A stretch of DNA of 64,000 nt from Cohnella mopanensis (GTDB lineage Bacteria; Bacillota; Bacilli; Paenibacillales; Paenibacillaceae), in NCBI RefSeq assembly GCF_022352055.1, contig NZ_JAKRWM010000015.1, forward strand, positions 62,001 to 126,000. Direction: 5' to 3'. Below the pieces are notes generated by a model. That model was given only the letters and a program-made list of their open reading frames with translations, was not told where the DNA came from and ran no database searches. The translations under genes and the position numbers were made by a program. Of this stretch, positions 35,640 to 43,584 are shown one piece after another. Each line of letters starts with the position of its first letter. The stretch's first letter is position 1.

Positions 35640-36599
35640 GTGGAGAAACATGCTGTGCAACTAACAGGATCAACTTCTGACGATTCGCGCCTAAGAGCTT
35701 TTTTTAGATCATTATCCAGACAAAAGATGTTGATGCTGATGTCTATCCCTTTTCTTGTATGGCTGATTGTATTCAAGTACGTTCCTCTCTGGGGATGGAT
35801 GATCGCCTTCCAGAAATTTAGACTGAGTAAAGATATATTCGACCAGACCTGGGTTGGATGGGACAACTTCAAATTACTGTTCAAAGAAGAACAGTTTTAC
35901 CTCGTCTTGCGCAATACGCTCGTCATGAGCTCGATTAATCTCGTACTCGGATTTATAACCGCGATTGTATTGGCTCTACTCCTGAATGAGCTCCGCAAAG
36001 TTTTCTTCAAGAGAATCGTACAGACGATCAGTTATTTGCCGCACTTTATCTCGTGGGTTGTTGCCGCGAATATCGTTCAGGCGGCGCTTGCGCCGGAAGG
36101 TATTGTCAATATTCTGCTGCTTAAATTACATCTGATCGATAAGCCGGTCTTGTGGATCGGCATCGGAGAATATTTCTGGGGTATTCTTGGCGTGACGGAA
36201 GTATGGAAGAACGTAGGCTGGAATACGATTATCTACCTGGCTGCCATTACGATGATTGACCCTACTCAGTATGAAGCAGCCGAGATGGACGGAGCGTCAC
36301 GCCTTAGACGGATATGGCATATTACGCTGCCAAGCATGAAGCCCGTCATTGTCATCTTGCTCATCATGAATTTGGGCAATATCCTGGAGTCCGGATTCGA
36401 GCCGCAATACTTGCTTGGCAATGGCATGAATATCGAATATTCGGAAAATCTTGATATATTCGTGCTGAAATACGGTATACAGATGAATAACTTCGGCTTG
36501 GCGACAGCCGCCGGTATATTCAAGACCGTAGTCAGCTTCATCTTCCTTATCGCTGCCAATAACCTGGCTAAACGGCTTGGTGAGAGCAGATTGTACTAA
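35640..36599 (+). CDS. ABC transporter permease, LplB type
   Basis: A 319-aa membrane subunit of the LplB/YteP group. A polar N-terminus is followed by six membrane spans, starting MLMLMSIPFLVWLIVFKYVPLW, a sequence pattern typical of this group. The EAA loop is EAAEMDGASRLRRIWHITLP near residue 210. It is 105 bases after the binding protein gene, behind the hairpin, with GAAGGGAGA before the GTG start. It pairs with the next gene product. Confidence 0.9.
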   Translation: MEKHAVQLTGSTSDDSRLRAFFRSLSRQKMLMLMSIPFLVWLIVFKYVPLWGWMIAFQKFRLSKDIFDQTWVGWDNFKLLFKEEQFYLVLRNTLVMSSINLVLGFITAIVLALLLNELRKVFFKRIVQTISYLPHFISWVVAANIVQAALAPEGIVNILLLKLHLIDKPVLWIGIGEYFWGILGVTEVWKNVGWNTIIYLAAITMIDPTQYEAAEMDGASRLRRIWHITLPSMKPVIVILLIMNLGNILESGFEPQYLLGNGMNIEYSENLDIFVLKYGIQMNNFGLATAAGIFKTVVSFIFLIAANNLAKRLGESRLY

Positions 36600-36619
36600 A
36601 TGAAAGGCGGCGATATGCC

Positions 36620-37537
36620 ATGATAACCAGAACCTTTCGAAACTCTTCGATGAGCGATCGGATATTCGATATTTGCAATTACATCTTCATGAGCTTGCTG
36701 ATTATCGTTACGTTGTATCCGTTCGTGAATATGTTCGCCTTGTCGTTCAACGATGCCAACGACTCGATTCGCGGCGATATCTACTTATGGCCGCGAGAAT
36801 GGACGCTCAGTAACTATGAGTATGTATTCGGTCAAGCCGACATCTTCTTCGCCACATTCATCTCCGCGGCGCGGACGATCATCGGAACGATCTTATCCGT
36901 AATCTGCACGGCGATGCTGGCGTATACGATTAGCCGCCCGGAATACAAATTGAAGAAATTCATATCCATTAGCTTCATCTTCACGATGTACTTCAGCGGC
37001 GGCTTGATTCCCAACTATCTGCTCATTAAAGAGCTCAGCATGCTGAATAGCTTCTGGGTATACATCATTCCCGGCATCATCGGCGTGTTCAATATGATTG
37101 TCATTCGTTCCTTCATTGAAGGCTTGCCGGATAGTATTATGGAATCTGCCAAAATCGACGGAGCAGGAGACTTCACCACTTTCTTCCGCATCGTGCTTCC
37201 GCTGACCGTACCGGCTCTTGCCACCGTATCTCTGTTCGTGGCTGTCTATCAATGGAACTCCTGGTTCGACGTATTCCTGTACAATTCTTCGAGCCCTAAG
37301 TTAAGTACGCTGCAATATGAATTGATGAAGTTACTCGCCTCGTCCAACACGACAGCCGGAAGCGGCTCTGCAGCAGACCACTATGCTGCCGCATTGGGCG
37401 GCCATACGCAGATCGTTACGCCTACTTCGGTTCGCGCCACCATGACGATCGTGGCGAGCCTGCCGATTATTATGGTCTATCCGTTCCTGCAGAAGTACTT
37501 CGTCAAAGGTATGGTTGTAGGCGGAGTTAAGGGGTAA
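36620..37537 (+). CDS. ABC transporter permease, LplC/YtcP type
   Basis: A 305-aa partner permease with six spans (first: ICNYIFMSLLIIVTLYPFVNMFAL). The ATPase-contact loop is ESAKIDGAGDFTTFFRIVLPL near residue 174, and the C-terminus VKGMVVGGVKG is characteristic of this group. AAAGGCGG precedes the start. No ATPase gene is linked. The operon ends in a stem-loop at 37575. Confidence 0.9.
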   Translation: MITRTFRNSSMSDRIFDICNYIFMSLLIIVTLYPFVNMFALSFNDANDSIRGDIYLWPREWTLSNYEYVFGQADIFFATFISAARTIIGTILSVICTAMLAYTISRPEYKLKKFISISFIFTMYFSGGLIPNYLLIKELSMLNSFWVYIIPGIIGVFNMIVIRSFIEGLPDSIMESAKIDGAGDFTTFFRIVLPLTVPALATVSLFVAVYQWNSWFDVFLYNSSSPKLSTLQYELMKLLASSNTTAGSGSAADHYAAALGGHTQIVTPTSVRATMTIVASLPIIMVYPFLQKYFVKGMVVGGVKG

Positions 37538-37574
37538 GACGGGAAGTATTGGAGGTGCTTCGATTCTCTCCTGG

Positions 37575-37607
37575 TGCCGTTTCGATACTTTAAGTATCGA
37601 GGCGGCA
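37575..37607 (+). terminator. Stem-loop at the end of the second importer operon
   Basis: TGCCGTTTCGATAC pairs with GTATCGAGGCGGCA across a short TTTAA loop (with G-T pairs) and is followed by TTTGCATTG. Confidence 0.6.
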
Positions 37608-37627
37608 TTTGCATTGTAGCGCTCGAT

Positions 37628-37762
37628 GACGCTGCATCCGAATTACATCAGCAGTCTGTTCAAGAAAGAGACGGGCGACACGTTCGTCAATTACTTGCTA
37701 AGGTATTCAAGAAGTATACGGGCATGACCCCGAGCGCTTATCGGGAAGCGGAGCAGAAGTAG
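37628..37762 (+). pseudogene. Fragment of an AraC/YesN-type regulator with internal deletion
   Basis: One frame reads LHPNYISSLFKKETGDTFVNYLL, the third to fifth helices of an AraC DNA-binding domain. After about 70 bases the sequence continues in another frame with KVFKKYTGMTPSAYRE, the usual end of the same domain. About 20 residues between them are missing and the frame is broken. No receiver domain remains. It probably once regulated the GH95/GH43 genes. Confidence 0.7.
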
Positions 37763-37771
37763 GAGGACAGA

Positions 37772-40132
37772 ATGCGGATGCGAGAACCAATCTATGATTA
37801 CGAGGACAAGTTAATGTACCGCTCTCCTGCACGGGAGTGGAATGAGGCGCTGCCGATCGGCAACGGTCGCCTGGGCGCGATGATCTTCGGCGATCCTGGC
37901 GCGGAGCGCTTGCAGTTGAACGAGGATTCCTTATGGTACGGAGGACCGAGGGATCGGCATAACCCCGATGCCCTGGCGCATCTGTCGGAGATACGGGAAT
38001 TGATCCTCGAAGGCAAGCTGCGGGAGGCCGAGCGTCTCGCTTCGCTGGCGCTGACCGCCATTCCCGAGACGCAGCGCCATTACGTTCCGCTCGGCGATCT
38101 GTTCCTGAACTTCGAGCATGCGTCGGACATTACGGATTATGAGCGGCGGCTCGATCTATCGGAAGCGGTCGTACGTATCTCGTATACGGCGGGCGGGGTA
38201 ACGTTCAGCCGCGAGCTGTTCGCGAGCTATCCGGACGGGGCGATCGCGATCCGGTTGACGGCGGACGTCCCCGGCCAACTATCGTTCACCGCCAGAATGG
38301 GTCGGGCGTATTTCCGTTATGTCGACCGTATTCACGCGGAGGACGGCAATACGATCGTGATGAGCGGCAACAGCGGCGGCGATGGCGTCCGATATTGCGG
38401 TGCGCTCGTCTGCAAGCAGGAGGGCGGGCAGTCGCGTACGATCGGGGAGCACCTCGTCGTCACGAATGCCGATGCCGTGCTGCTGATCGTGACGGCGGCG
38501 ACGGATTATCGCGAGCCGGACCCGGAGGAGGCAGCTCTCGGCAATGCCAGGCGCGTCGCCGAGAAGCCGTACCCGGAGCTGCTCGCCGCGCATATCGCGG
38601 ATTATCGGACGCTGTTCGACCGGACGAAGCTGCGGATCGGCCTAGAGCCGCGCTTGCGGGTTGAGGACACCTCGAAGCGCCTTGAAAGGTTACAGGCAGG
38701 GGGCGACGATCTGGGGGTCGCAGCGCTGTACTTCCATTACGGCAGGTACCTGCTGATTGCCTCCAGCCGGCCTGGATCATTGCCCGCGAACTTGCAGGGT
38801 ATCTGGAACAAGGACATGCTGCCCGCATGGGACAGCAAATACACGATCAACATTAACGCGCAGATGAATTATTGGCACGCCGAGAGTTGTTATCTATCGG
38901 AGTGCCACCTCCCGCTCTTCGATCTTATCGAGCGCATGGTTCCGAACGGGCGCATCACCGCGCAGGCGATGTACGGGTGCCGGGGGAGCGCGGCTCATCA
39001 CAACACGGACATCTGGGCGGACACGGCGCCGCAGGATCTATGGCTGCCGTCTACGTATTGGCCGCTTGGGCTCGCATGGTTGTCTCTCCACCTGTGGGAG
39101 CACTACCGGTTCGGGGGAGACAGGGACTTCCTGCAGCGGGTCTACCCGATGATGAAGGAGGCGGCGGTCTTCCTGCTCGATTACATGGTCGAGCTGCCTG
39201 GCGGAGAGCTGGTTACCTGTCCTTCCGTATCGCCGGAGAATACCTATCGGCTGCCGAACGGGGAGACGGGCGTGCTCTGTTACGGACCGTCCATGGACAG
39301 CCAGATCGCGCGCGAGCTGTTCCGGGCATGCGTGGCTGCGGGAGAGCTGCTGCAGACTGACGACGATTGGCTGGGCGAGCTGCGGCAAGCGATCGACAAG
39401 CTTCCGCCGCACCGTATCGGTCGTCATGGTCAATTGCAGGAATGGTTCGAGGACTACGAGGAGATCGAGCTCGGACATCGCCATATCTCGCATCTGTTCG
39501 CCTTGCACCCGGGCACCGAGATTACGCCCGACGAGACGCCCGAGCTGAGCGCCGCTGCGCGCCGCACGCTGGAGCGACGCCTCGCCCACGGTGGCGGCCA
39601 TACCGGGTGGAGCCGAGCCTGGATCATTAACTTCTGGGCCAGACTGCAGGACGCGGAAGCCGCCTACGATAACGTAACGGCGCTCCTGACTCATTCGACG
39701 CTGCCGAATCTGCTCGATAACCATCCTCCGTTCCAGATCGACGGCAACTTCGGCGGAACGGCGGGCATTGCCGAGATGCTGCTGCAGAGCCATCGGGAGA
39801 CGATTCATCTGCTACCGGCTCTTCCGAAGGCATGGCCGAACGGCGAGGTGCGGGGACTACGGGCGCGCGGCGGGGTTACGGTGGACATCGCGTGGAAGGA
39901 AGGACGTATTCATGAAGCAGTGTTGCGACCGGATCGCGCAGGGACGTACCGCATTCGCTGCGACCACTTCGCGCGATGGTCGGTTGAATGCGCGACCGGC
40001 GAGCGGAGTACGTATGAAGGGAACATGGTGTCGATCGACGGGGAGGCCGGCGTCTCGATCGTGCTTCGGGCTTGTCCGGAAGCGGAGCAAGACACACTGT
40101 ACATACCTGAGAATAAGGAGCGAATGTCGTGA
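37772..40132 (+). CDS. GH95-family alpha-L-fucosidase
   Basis: A 786-aa intracellular glycosidase (no signal peptide). The N-terminal beta domain opens with ALPIGNGRLGAMIFGD and the (alpha/alpha)6 barrel follows. Residues matching the family's catalytic set are Asn about 360 and 362 in YTININAQMNYW, Glu about 488 in PSVSPEN and Asp about 656 in QIDGNFGGTAG. GH95 enzymes remove terminal fucose (some L-galactose) with inversion. AGGAGGA precedes the ATG; an ATG six bases later is equally well placed. It is next to an importer and overlaps the GH43 gene, so it probably trims imported oligosaccharides in the cytosol. Third-position GC is clearly higher than in the transporter genes before it. Confidence 0.9.
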   Translation: MRMREPIYDYEDKLMYRSPAREWNEALPIGNGRLGAMIFGDPGAERLQLNEDSLWYGGPRDRHNPDALAHLSEIRELILEGKLREAERLASLALTAIPETQRHYVPLGDLFLNFEHASDITDYERRLDLSEAVVRISYTAGGVTFSRELFASYPDGAIAIRLTADVPGQLSFTARMGRAYFRYVDRIHAEDGNTIVMSGNSGGDGVRYCGALVCKQEGGQSRTIGEHLVVTNADAVLLIVTAATDYREPDPEEAALGNARRVAEKPYPELLAAHIADYRTLFDRTKLRIGLEPRLRVEDTSKRLERLQAGGDDLGVAALYFHYGRYLLIASSRPGSLPANLQGIWNKDMLPAWDSKYTININAQMNYWHAESCYLSECHLPLFDLIERMVPNGRITAQAMYGCRGSAAHHNTDIWADTAPQDLWLPSTYWPLGLAWLSLHLWEHYRFGGDRDFLQRVYPMMKEAAVFLLDYMVELPGGELVTCPSVSPENTYRLPNGETGVLCYGPSMDSQIARELFRACVAAGELLQTDDDWLGELRQAIDKLPPHRIGRHGQLQEWFEDYEEIELGHRHISHLFALHPGTEITPDETPELSAAARRTLERRLAHGGGHTGWSRAWIINFWARLQDAEAAYDNVTALLTHSTLPNLLDNHPPFQIDGNFGGTAGIAEMLLQSHRETIHLLPALPKAWPNGEVRGLRARGGVTVDIAWKEGRIHEAVLRPDRAGTYRIRCDHFARWSVECATGERSTYEGNMVSIDGEAGVSIVLRACPEAEQDTLYIPENKERMS

Positions 40133-41550
40133 ACAAGAAGAAGCAAGGGTACAACCCCTATCTGCCGTCTTGGGAGTACACTCCGGACGGAGAACCCTAT
40201 GTATTCGGCGGACGCGTATACGTGTATGGCTCGCATGACCGTTTCAACGGACACGCGTACTGCTTGAACGATTACGTCTGTTGGTCGGCGCCCGAGGAGG
40301 ATTTGACGGATTGGCGATACGAGGGCGTCATCTATCGGAAGACGGATGATCCGCTTAATCCGGATGGAAGCATGTGCCTGTACGCGCCGGACGTGACGGT
40401 CGGTCCGGACGGACGGTATTACCTGTACTACGTGCTGGACAAAGTTCCCGTCGTATCGGTCGCCGTCTGCGACGAACCGGCCGGCAAGTACGCGTTCTAC
40501 GGCTATGTCAAGCATGCCGACGGCACCCGTCTGGGGGAACGGGAGGGGGACGAGCCGCAGTTCGATCCGGGCGTACTGACGGAAGGCGGCGTTACGTATT
40601 TGTATACCGGCTTCTGCGCGATCGGAGACTGGTCCAGAAGCGGCGCGTGGGCCACGACGCTCGGCCCGGATATGCTGACCATCGTGGCGGACCCGGTCGT
40701 CGTTGCGCCAAGCGAGCCTTACAGCCAGGGCAGCGGTTTCGAAGGGCATGCGTTCTTCGAAGCGCCTTCCATCCGGAAGCGGGGAGACACGTATTACTTG
40801 ATCTACTCCTCGGTCGTCATGCACGAGCTCTGCTATGCGACGAGCCGATCGCCGACCCGGGATTTCGTCTATCGCGGCGTCATTGTCAGCAATAACGATC
40901 TCCATATCGACTCCTACAAGCCGGCGGGCAAGCCGATGTATTACGGCGGCAACAACCACGGCAGCATCGTGGAGATCGACGGGGTCTGGCATATCTTCTA
41001 TCACCGGCACACGAACGGAACCAACTTCAGTCGGCAAGGCTGCCTCGAGCCGATCGGCTTCCTTGAGGACGGGACGATTCCCCAGACGGAGATGACCTCC
41101 TGCGGTCCGAACGGCGGGCCGCTGGAGGGACGCGGCGAGTATGCGGCCTATCTCGCCTGCAATCTGTTCTGCAAGGAAGAGGCGCTCTACACGGGGGCGC
41201 CGGGAGAATGGATGGACAGCCGTTTTCCGAAGATTACCCAAGACGGCAAGGACGGGGACGAGGAAATCGGGTATATTGCCAATATGCGAGACTCGGCCAC
41301 GGCGGGCTATAAATATTTTCGGTGCTCCGGTATTCGTACGGTCAAGATTAAAGTGCGAGGATACTGCCGCGGCGCCTTCGAGGTCAGAACGTCGTGGAAC
41401 GGTCCGGCGCTCGGCCGCATTTCCGTCGGCTTCACGAACGTGTGGAAGGAATACGCCGCCGATATCGTCATTCCGGACGGCATACAGGCATTATACTTCA
41501 CGTATACGGGCGAGGGCGGAGCAGGGTTGGCATCCTTCGCTCTGGAATGA
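40129..41550 (+). CDS. GH43-family glycoside hydrolase with C-terminal CBM6-like domain
   Basis: A 473-aa enzyme without signal peptide. The five-bladed propeller carries likely catalytic residues Asp20 (EYTPDGEPYVF), Asp88 (LYAPDVTV) and Glu211 (FFEAPSIRK). GNNHGSIVEIDGVWHIFYHRH is a typical late-blade motif. The last ~120 residues resemble a carbohydrate-binding module 6 fold (KYFRCSGIRTVKIKVRG...). GH43 members act on arabinosyl, xylosyl or galactosyl linkages. The GTG start overlaps the previous stop (GTGA), with AAGGAG upstream, so it is translated together with the fucosidase. Together they would degrade a mixed side-chain glycan. Confidence 0.88.
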   Translation: MNKKKQGYNPYLPSWEYTPDGEPYVFGGRVYVYGSHDRFNGHAYCLNDYVCWSAPEEDLTDWRYEGVIYRKTDDPLNPDGSMCLYAPDVTVGPDGRYYLYYVLDKVPVVSVAVCDEPAGKYAFYGYVKHADGTRLGEREGDEPQFDPGVLTEGGVTYLYTGFCAIGDWSRSGAWATTLGPDMLTIVADPVVVAPSEPYSQGSGFEGHAFFEAPSIRKRGDTYYLIYSSVVMHELCYATSRSPTRDFVYRGVIVSNNDLHIDSYKPAGKPMYYGGNNHGSIVEIDGVWHIFYHRHTNGTNFSRQGCLEPIGFLEDGTIPQTEMTSCGPNGGPLEGRGEYAAYLACNLFCKEEALYTGAPGEWMDSRFPKITQDGKDGDEEIGYIANMRDSATAGYKYFRCSGIRTVKIKVRGYCRGAFEVRTSWNGPALGRISVGFTNVWKEYAADIVIPDGIQALYFTYTGEGGAGLASFALE

Positions 41551-41859
41551 TCTAATGCCTGAGGCCGAACGCGAGCGCTTGCTCCAAGGCTATTCCTACG
41601 TCACGCATTCGCCGAATACGATAGCGGCATGAGTGTTCGTGCCGCTATTCTTCACGCTATTATACGAGAACGTAGTTTTGTATTATCAAACAAATTTAGG
41701 GGTCGGTTTTTCGCGTCGAAGCGCGCTTTTCTCTCCACGAATCGATCGCCCATTTTCTCCGACCTCCGCACCACTAGAAAAACCCTTTCATATGATAAAG
41801 TTGACTGTATCCCTATACCTTGTAATCACACATTCCCGGGCAAGGAGGGGTGACAAACG
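41551..41859. other. Intergenic region before gerE
   Basis: No convincing gene. Short frames near 41630-41860 lack family features and cover the gerE promoter. The sigma-K-like promoter below is the only signal recognised. Confidence 0.5.
41770..41797 (+). promoter_or_regulatory. Sigma-K-like promoter of gerE
   Basis: CATATGATA (41789-41797) matches the sigma-K -10 CATAnnnTA exactly, and an AC core (41770-41771) lies 17 bases upstream. In Bacillus subtilis gerE is transcribed by sigma-K in the mother cell. Confidence 0.55.
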
Positions 41860-42084
41860 TTGAAAGGCAGCGACCATAAAAGCAAATTCCTACTCACCAA
41901 TCGGGAACGCGAAGTCTTTGAACTGTTAGTGCAGGATAAGACGACCCGCGACATTGCGCAGCAGTTGTTTATCAGCGAGAAAACGGTTCGCAACCACATC
42001 TCGAACGTGATGCAAAAGCTGAATGTCAAAGGTCGTTCGCAAGCGGTTGTCGAGCTTATTAAGCTCGGGGAGCTAAAGATTTAA
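41860..42084 (+). CDS. gerE: Spore coat regulator GerE
   Basis: A 74-aa LuxR/FixJ-type DNA-binding protein, the same length as Bacillus GerE. The whole protein is one helix-turn-helix domain: LLTNREREVFELLVQDKTTRDIA, QQLFISEKTVRNHISNVMQK, LNVKGRSQAVVELIKLGEL. These stretches are nearly identical to the Bacillus protein as I recall it. GerE is the last mother-cell regulator in sporulation, switching on late coat genes and repressing others as a dimer. The TTG start at 41860 follows AAGGAGGGG by nine bases. It is monocistronic, with a sigma-K-like promoter and its own terminator. Confidence 0.95.
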   Translation: MKGSDHKSKFLLTNREREVFELLVQDKTTRDIAQQLFISEKTVRNHISNVMQKLNVKGRSQAVVELIKLGELKI

Positions 42085-42125
42085 AGCAGCTAGTGGCAAC
42101 TTCATTGTCGCTGAAACATCGGCGC

Positions 42126-42173
42126 AAGCCTTCTTTTTCGCTACCGGTCGGGTTGCGGGGGAGAAGGCTTTTT
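42126..42173 (+). terminator. Terminator of gerE
   Basis: AAGCCTTCT pairs with AGAAGGCTT across a GC-rich inner region, followed by TTTTTG. It lies about 40 bases after the gerE stop. Confidence 0.8.
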
Positions 42174-42206
42174 GATGTTCGCTCGGTTGTGTCAATATTG
42201 TTACGG

Positions 42207-42222
42207 TGTGAGACATATCACA
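42207..42222 (+). promoter_or_regulatory. CRP/Fnr-type palindrome before the cupredoxin gene
   Basis: TGTGA-N6-TCACA, a perfect Fnr/CRP-family half-site pair. A -10 candidate TATGAT is at 42244-42249; a start seven bases further (about 42256) places the palindrome centre at -41.5, the activating position for this family. Confidence 0.65.
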
Positions 42223-42289
42223 GATGGTAAACTTCGCCGGTATTATGATGTGCTTGATCAAGATGATACCGATGGAGGGAGTTAGTCAT

Positions 42290-42676
42290 ATGAAAAAATG
42301 GATGGCGTTAAGCGGGTTGTTATTGGCGGTAATGTTAATTGCTGCGGGTTGCGGAGGCAAGAACAAGGAGGAAGCCAGCTCGTCTCCGGCAACGGAAGCA
42401 GGAGCGGCGGGCGGAACGAAAGCGATCACGATCGATGCCACGAACTTCAAATTCGACCAGAATGAAATCAAGGTGAAGAAGGGCGAGGAAGTCAGCATCA
42501 CGCTCAAAAATAGCCAAGGAAACCATGCCATCAAAATCGAAGGCTATGATAAAGAAGTCAAAGGGAATGCCACAGTTACTTTCGTCGCGGACAAATCGGG
42601 AGAATTCAAATTTATTTGTTCCGTGTTCTGCGGTAAAGGTCATAACGAGATGACCGGCAAGCTGATCGTGGAATAA
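42290..42676 (+). CDS. Cupredoxin lipoprotein with CuA-type copper site
   Basis: A 128-aa lipoprotein: signal peptide MKKWMALSGLLLAVMLIAAGC with lipid-modified Cys21, a Ser/Ala-rich linker, then a single cupredoxin domain. It carries all copper ligands of a CuA centre: His79, Cys110, Cys114, His118 and Met121 in C-S-V-F-C-G-K-G-H-N-E-M. Subunit II of oxidases has the same motif, but this protein has no transmembrane anchor pair and is free on the outer membrane face. It may donate electrons or copper to the ba3 oxidase encoded next. The start at 42290 follows GGAGGGA. It is a separate transcription unit with an Fnr-like site and terminator. Confidence 0.85.
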   Translation: MKKWMALSGLLLAVMLIAAGCGGKNKEEASSSPATEAGAAGGTKAITIDATNFKFDQNEIKVKKGEEVSITLKNSQGNHAIKIEGYDKEVKGNATVTFVADKSGEFKFICSVFCGKGHNEMTGKLIVE

Positions 42677-42700
42677 ACGTAAGAGATGAAGTCCCATCAA

Positions 42701-42734
42701 CCCCCATCAATGGTTCGCCGTTGATGGGGGTTTT
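42701..42734 (+). terminator. Terminator of the cupredoxin gene
   Basis: A perfect 10-bp stem CCCCCATCAA / TTGATGGGGG with a 10-base loop, then TTTTAGA. Confidence 0.85.
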
Positions 42735-42844
42735 AGATGGCGGTGCTACCAATCGGAGATGCCTGTTCAATTGCCCGGGAGGAGCGGTCGGCAGGTGCTG
42801 TCGCTGCCCATGTAACAATTCGTCCACAAGTGGGGACGAAGTCC

Positions 42845-42860
42845 CGTGATAATTGTCACA
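42845..42860 (+). promoter_or_regulatory. CRP/Fnr-type palindrome before the oxidase operon
   Basis: CGTGA-N6-TCACA, one mismatch from TGTGA-N6-TCACA. A TACAAT -10 box lies at 42882-42887; a start near 42894 again puts the palindrome centre at -41.5, the same geometry as at the cupredoxin gene. Confidence 0.6.
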
Positions 42861-42918
42861 GTGCGGAGCGTCGATTGTTCTTACAATGAAAACAACTTGA
42901 GATCAGGAGGAATCCGGA

Positions 42919-43080
42919 ATGCGTGATGATCGGACGGCAGCGAAGCCGCAGGATACAAGCTCAGCGCCTGAAACGAAAGAGCAATCGCTTAAAGGGACTT
43001 TCGTGTCGGTATTGCTGCTGGGAGCCTTTTTGGCGCTTGTCTGGATCGGTATTTTCGTTTTATTTATCGCACGAGATTAG
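42919..43080 (+). CDS. cbaD: Cytochrome c oxidase subunit IIA (ba3 type)
   Basis: A 53-aa protein found by frame reading. A polar N-terminus (MRDDRTAAKPQDTSSAPETK) is followed by one membrane helix, FVSVLLLGAFLALVWIGIFV, ending LFIARD. Size, single helix and position directly ahead of subunit II match the small subunit IIA of ba3-type oxidases, which replaces the first helix of subunit II. AGGAGGA precedes the ATG. It is first in the oxidase operon. The sequence is too short for family proof on its own, so the call leans on context. Confidence 0.8.
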   Translation: MRDDRTAAKPQDTSSAPETKEQSLKGTFVSVLLLGAFLALVWIGIFVLFIARD

Positions 43081-43097
43081 AAGGGGGAAGACGCATT

Positions 43098-43571
43098 ATG
43101 CACATGCATAAATTGGAGAAAATGTGGCTCGGCATCGGAGTATCCATGCTGGCCGTATTCTTGGTCGTGCTTGGAGTCATGACATTCTCGCAGGGGATCG
43201 CACCGCCCAACGAGCACGTTCATCATATCGACCCTACGAAAGTGAACGAAACGGCGCCGTTCGACAAGCCCGAATTGAAGCAAATCGGAGACAACGAATA
43301 CGAGGCGGTCATGGTCGCATACGCGTTCGGCTACGATCCAATGGAACCGATGGAGGTGCCGGCAGGCGCTACGGTCCACTTCAAAGTAACTTCGTCGGAT
43401 GTCGTGCACGGGTTCGAAATTCCCGGTACGAACGTGAACGTTATGGTTACACCGGGCGAAGTGAGCCAAGTAACCCATACGTTCAACAAACCGGGCGAAT
43501 ATTTGATCCTATGCAACGAGTATTGCGGGATTGCCCATGAAATGATGAAAACCACCCTCGTGGTGAAATAG
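43098..43571 (+). CDS. cbaB: Cytochrome c oxidase subunit II (ba3 type)
   Basis: A 157-aa subunit with a single N-terminal membrane helix (LGIGVSMLAVFLVVLGVMTF) and an outer cupredoxin domain. The CuA ligands are His104 (DVVHGFEIPG), Cys139, Cys143, His147 and Met150 (C-N-E-Y-C-G-I-A-H-E-M-M). A single helix, not two, is the mark of ba3-type subunit II. It receives electrons from cytochrome c or a cupredoxin and passes them to subunit I. AAGGGGGA precedes the ATG; an ATG six bases later is also possible. It lies 17 bases after subunit IIA and 13 before subunit I. Confidence 0.93.
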   Translation: MHMHKLEKMWLGIGVSMLAVFLVVLGVMTFSQGIAPPNEHVHHIDPTKVNETAPFDKPELKQIGDNEYEAVMVAYAFGYDPMEPMEVPAGATVHFKVTSSDVVHGFEIPGTNVNVMVTPGEVSQVTHTFNKPGEYLILCNEYCGIAHEMMKTTLVVK

Positions 43572-43584
43572 GAGGCCGCATCCC

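Noticed and set aside
37574..37762. 62-codon open frame as an independent gene
   Set aside because: Its end matches the tail of an AraC domain, while the preceding helices are in another frame; it is a remnant.
39910..41241. 443-codon minus-strand frame over GH95/GH43
   Set aside because: It is the complement of two well-supported enzyme genes in GC-rich DNA; composition is Arg/Val-rich and no family features are seen.
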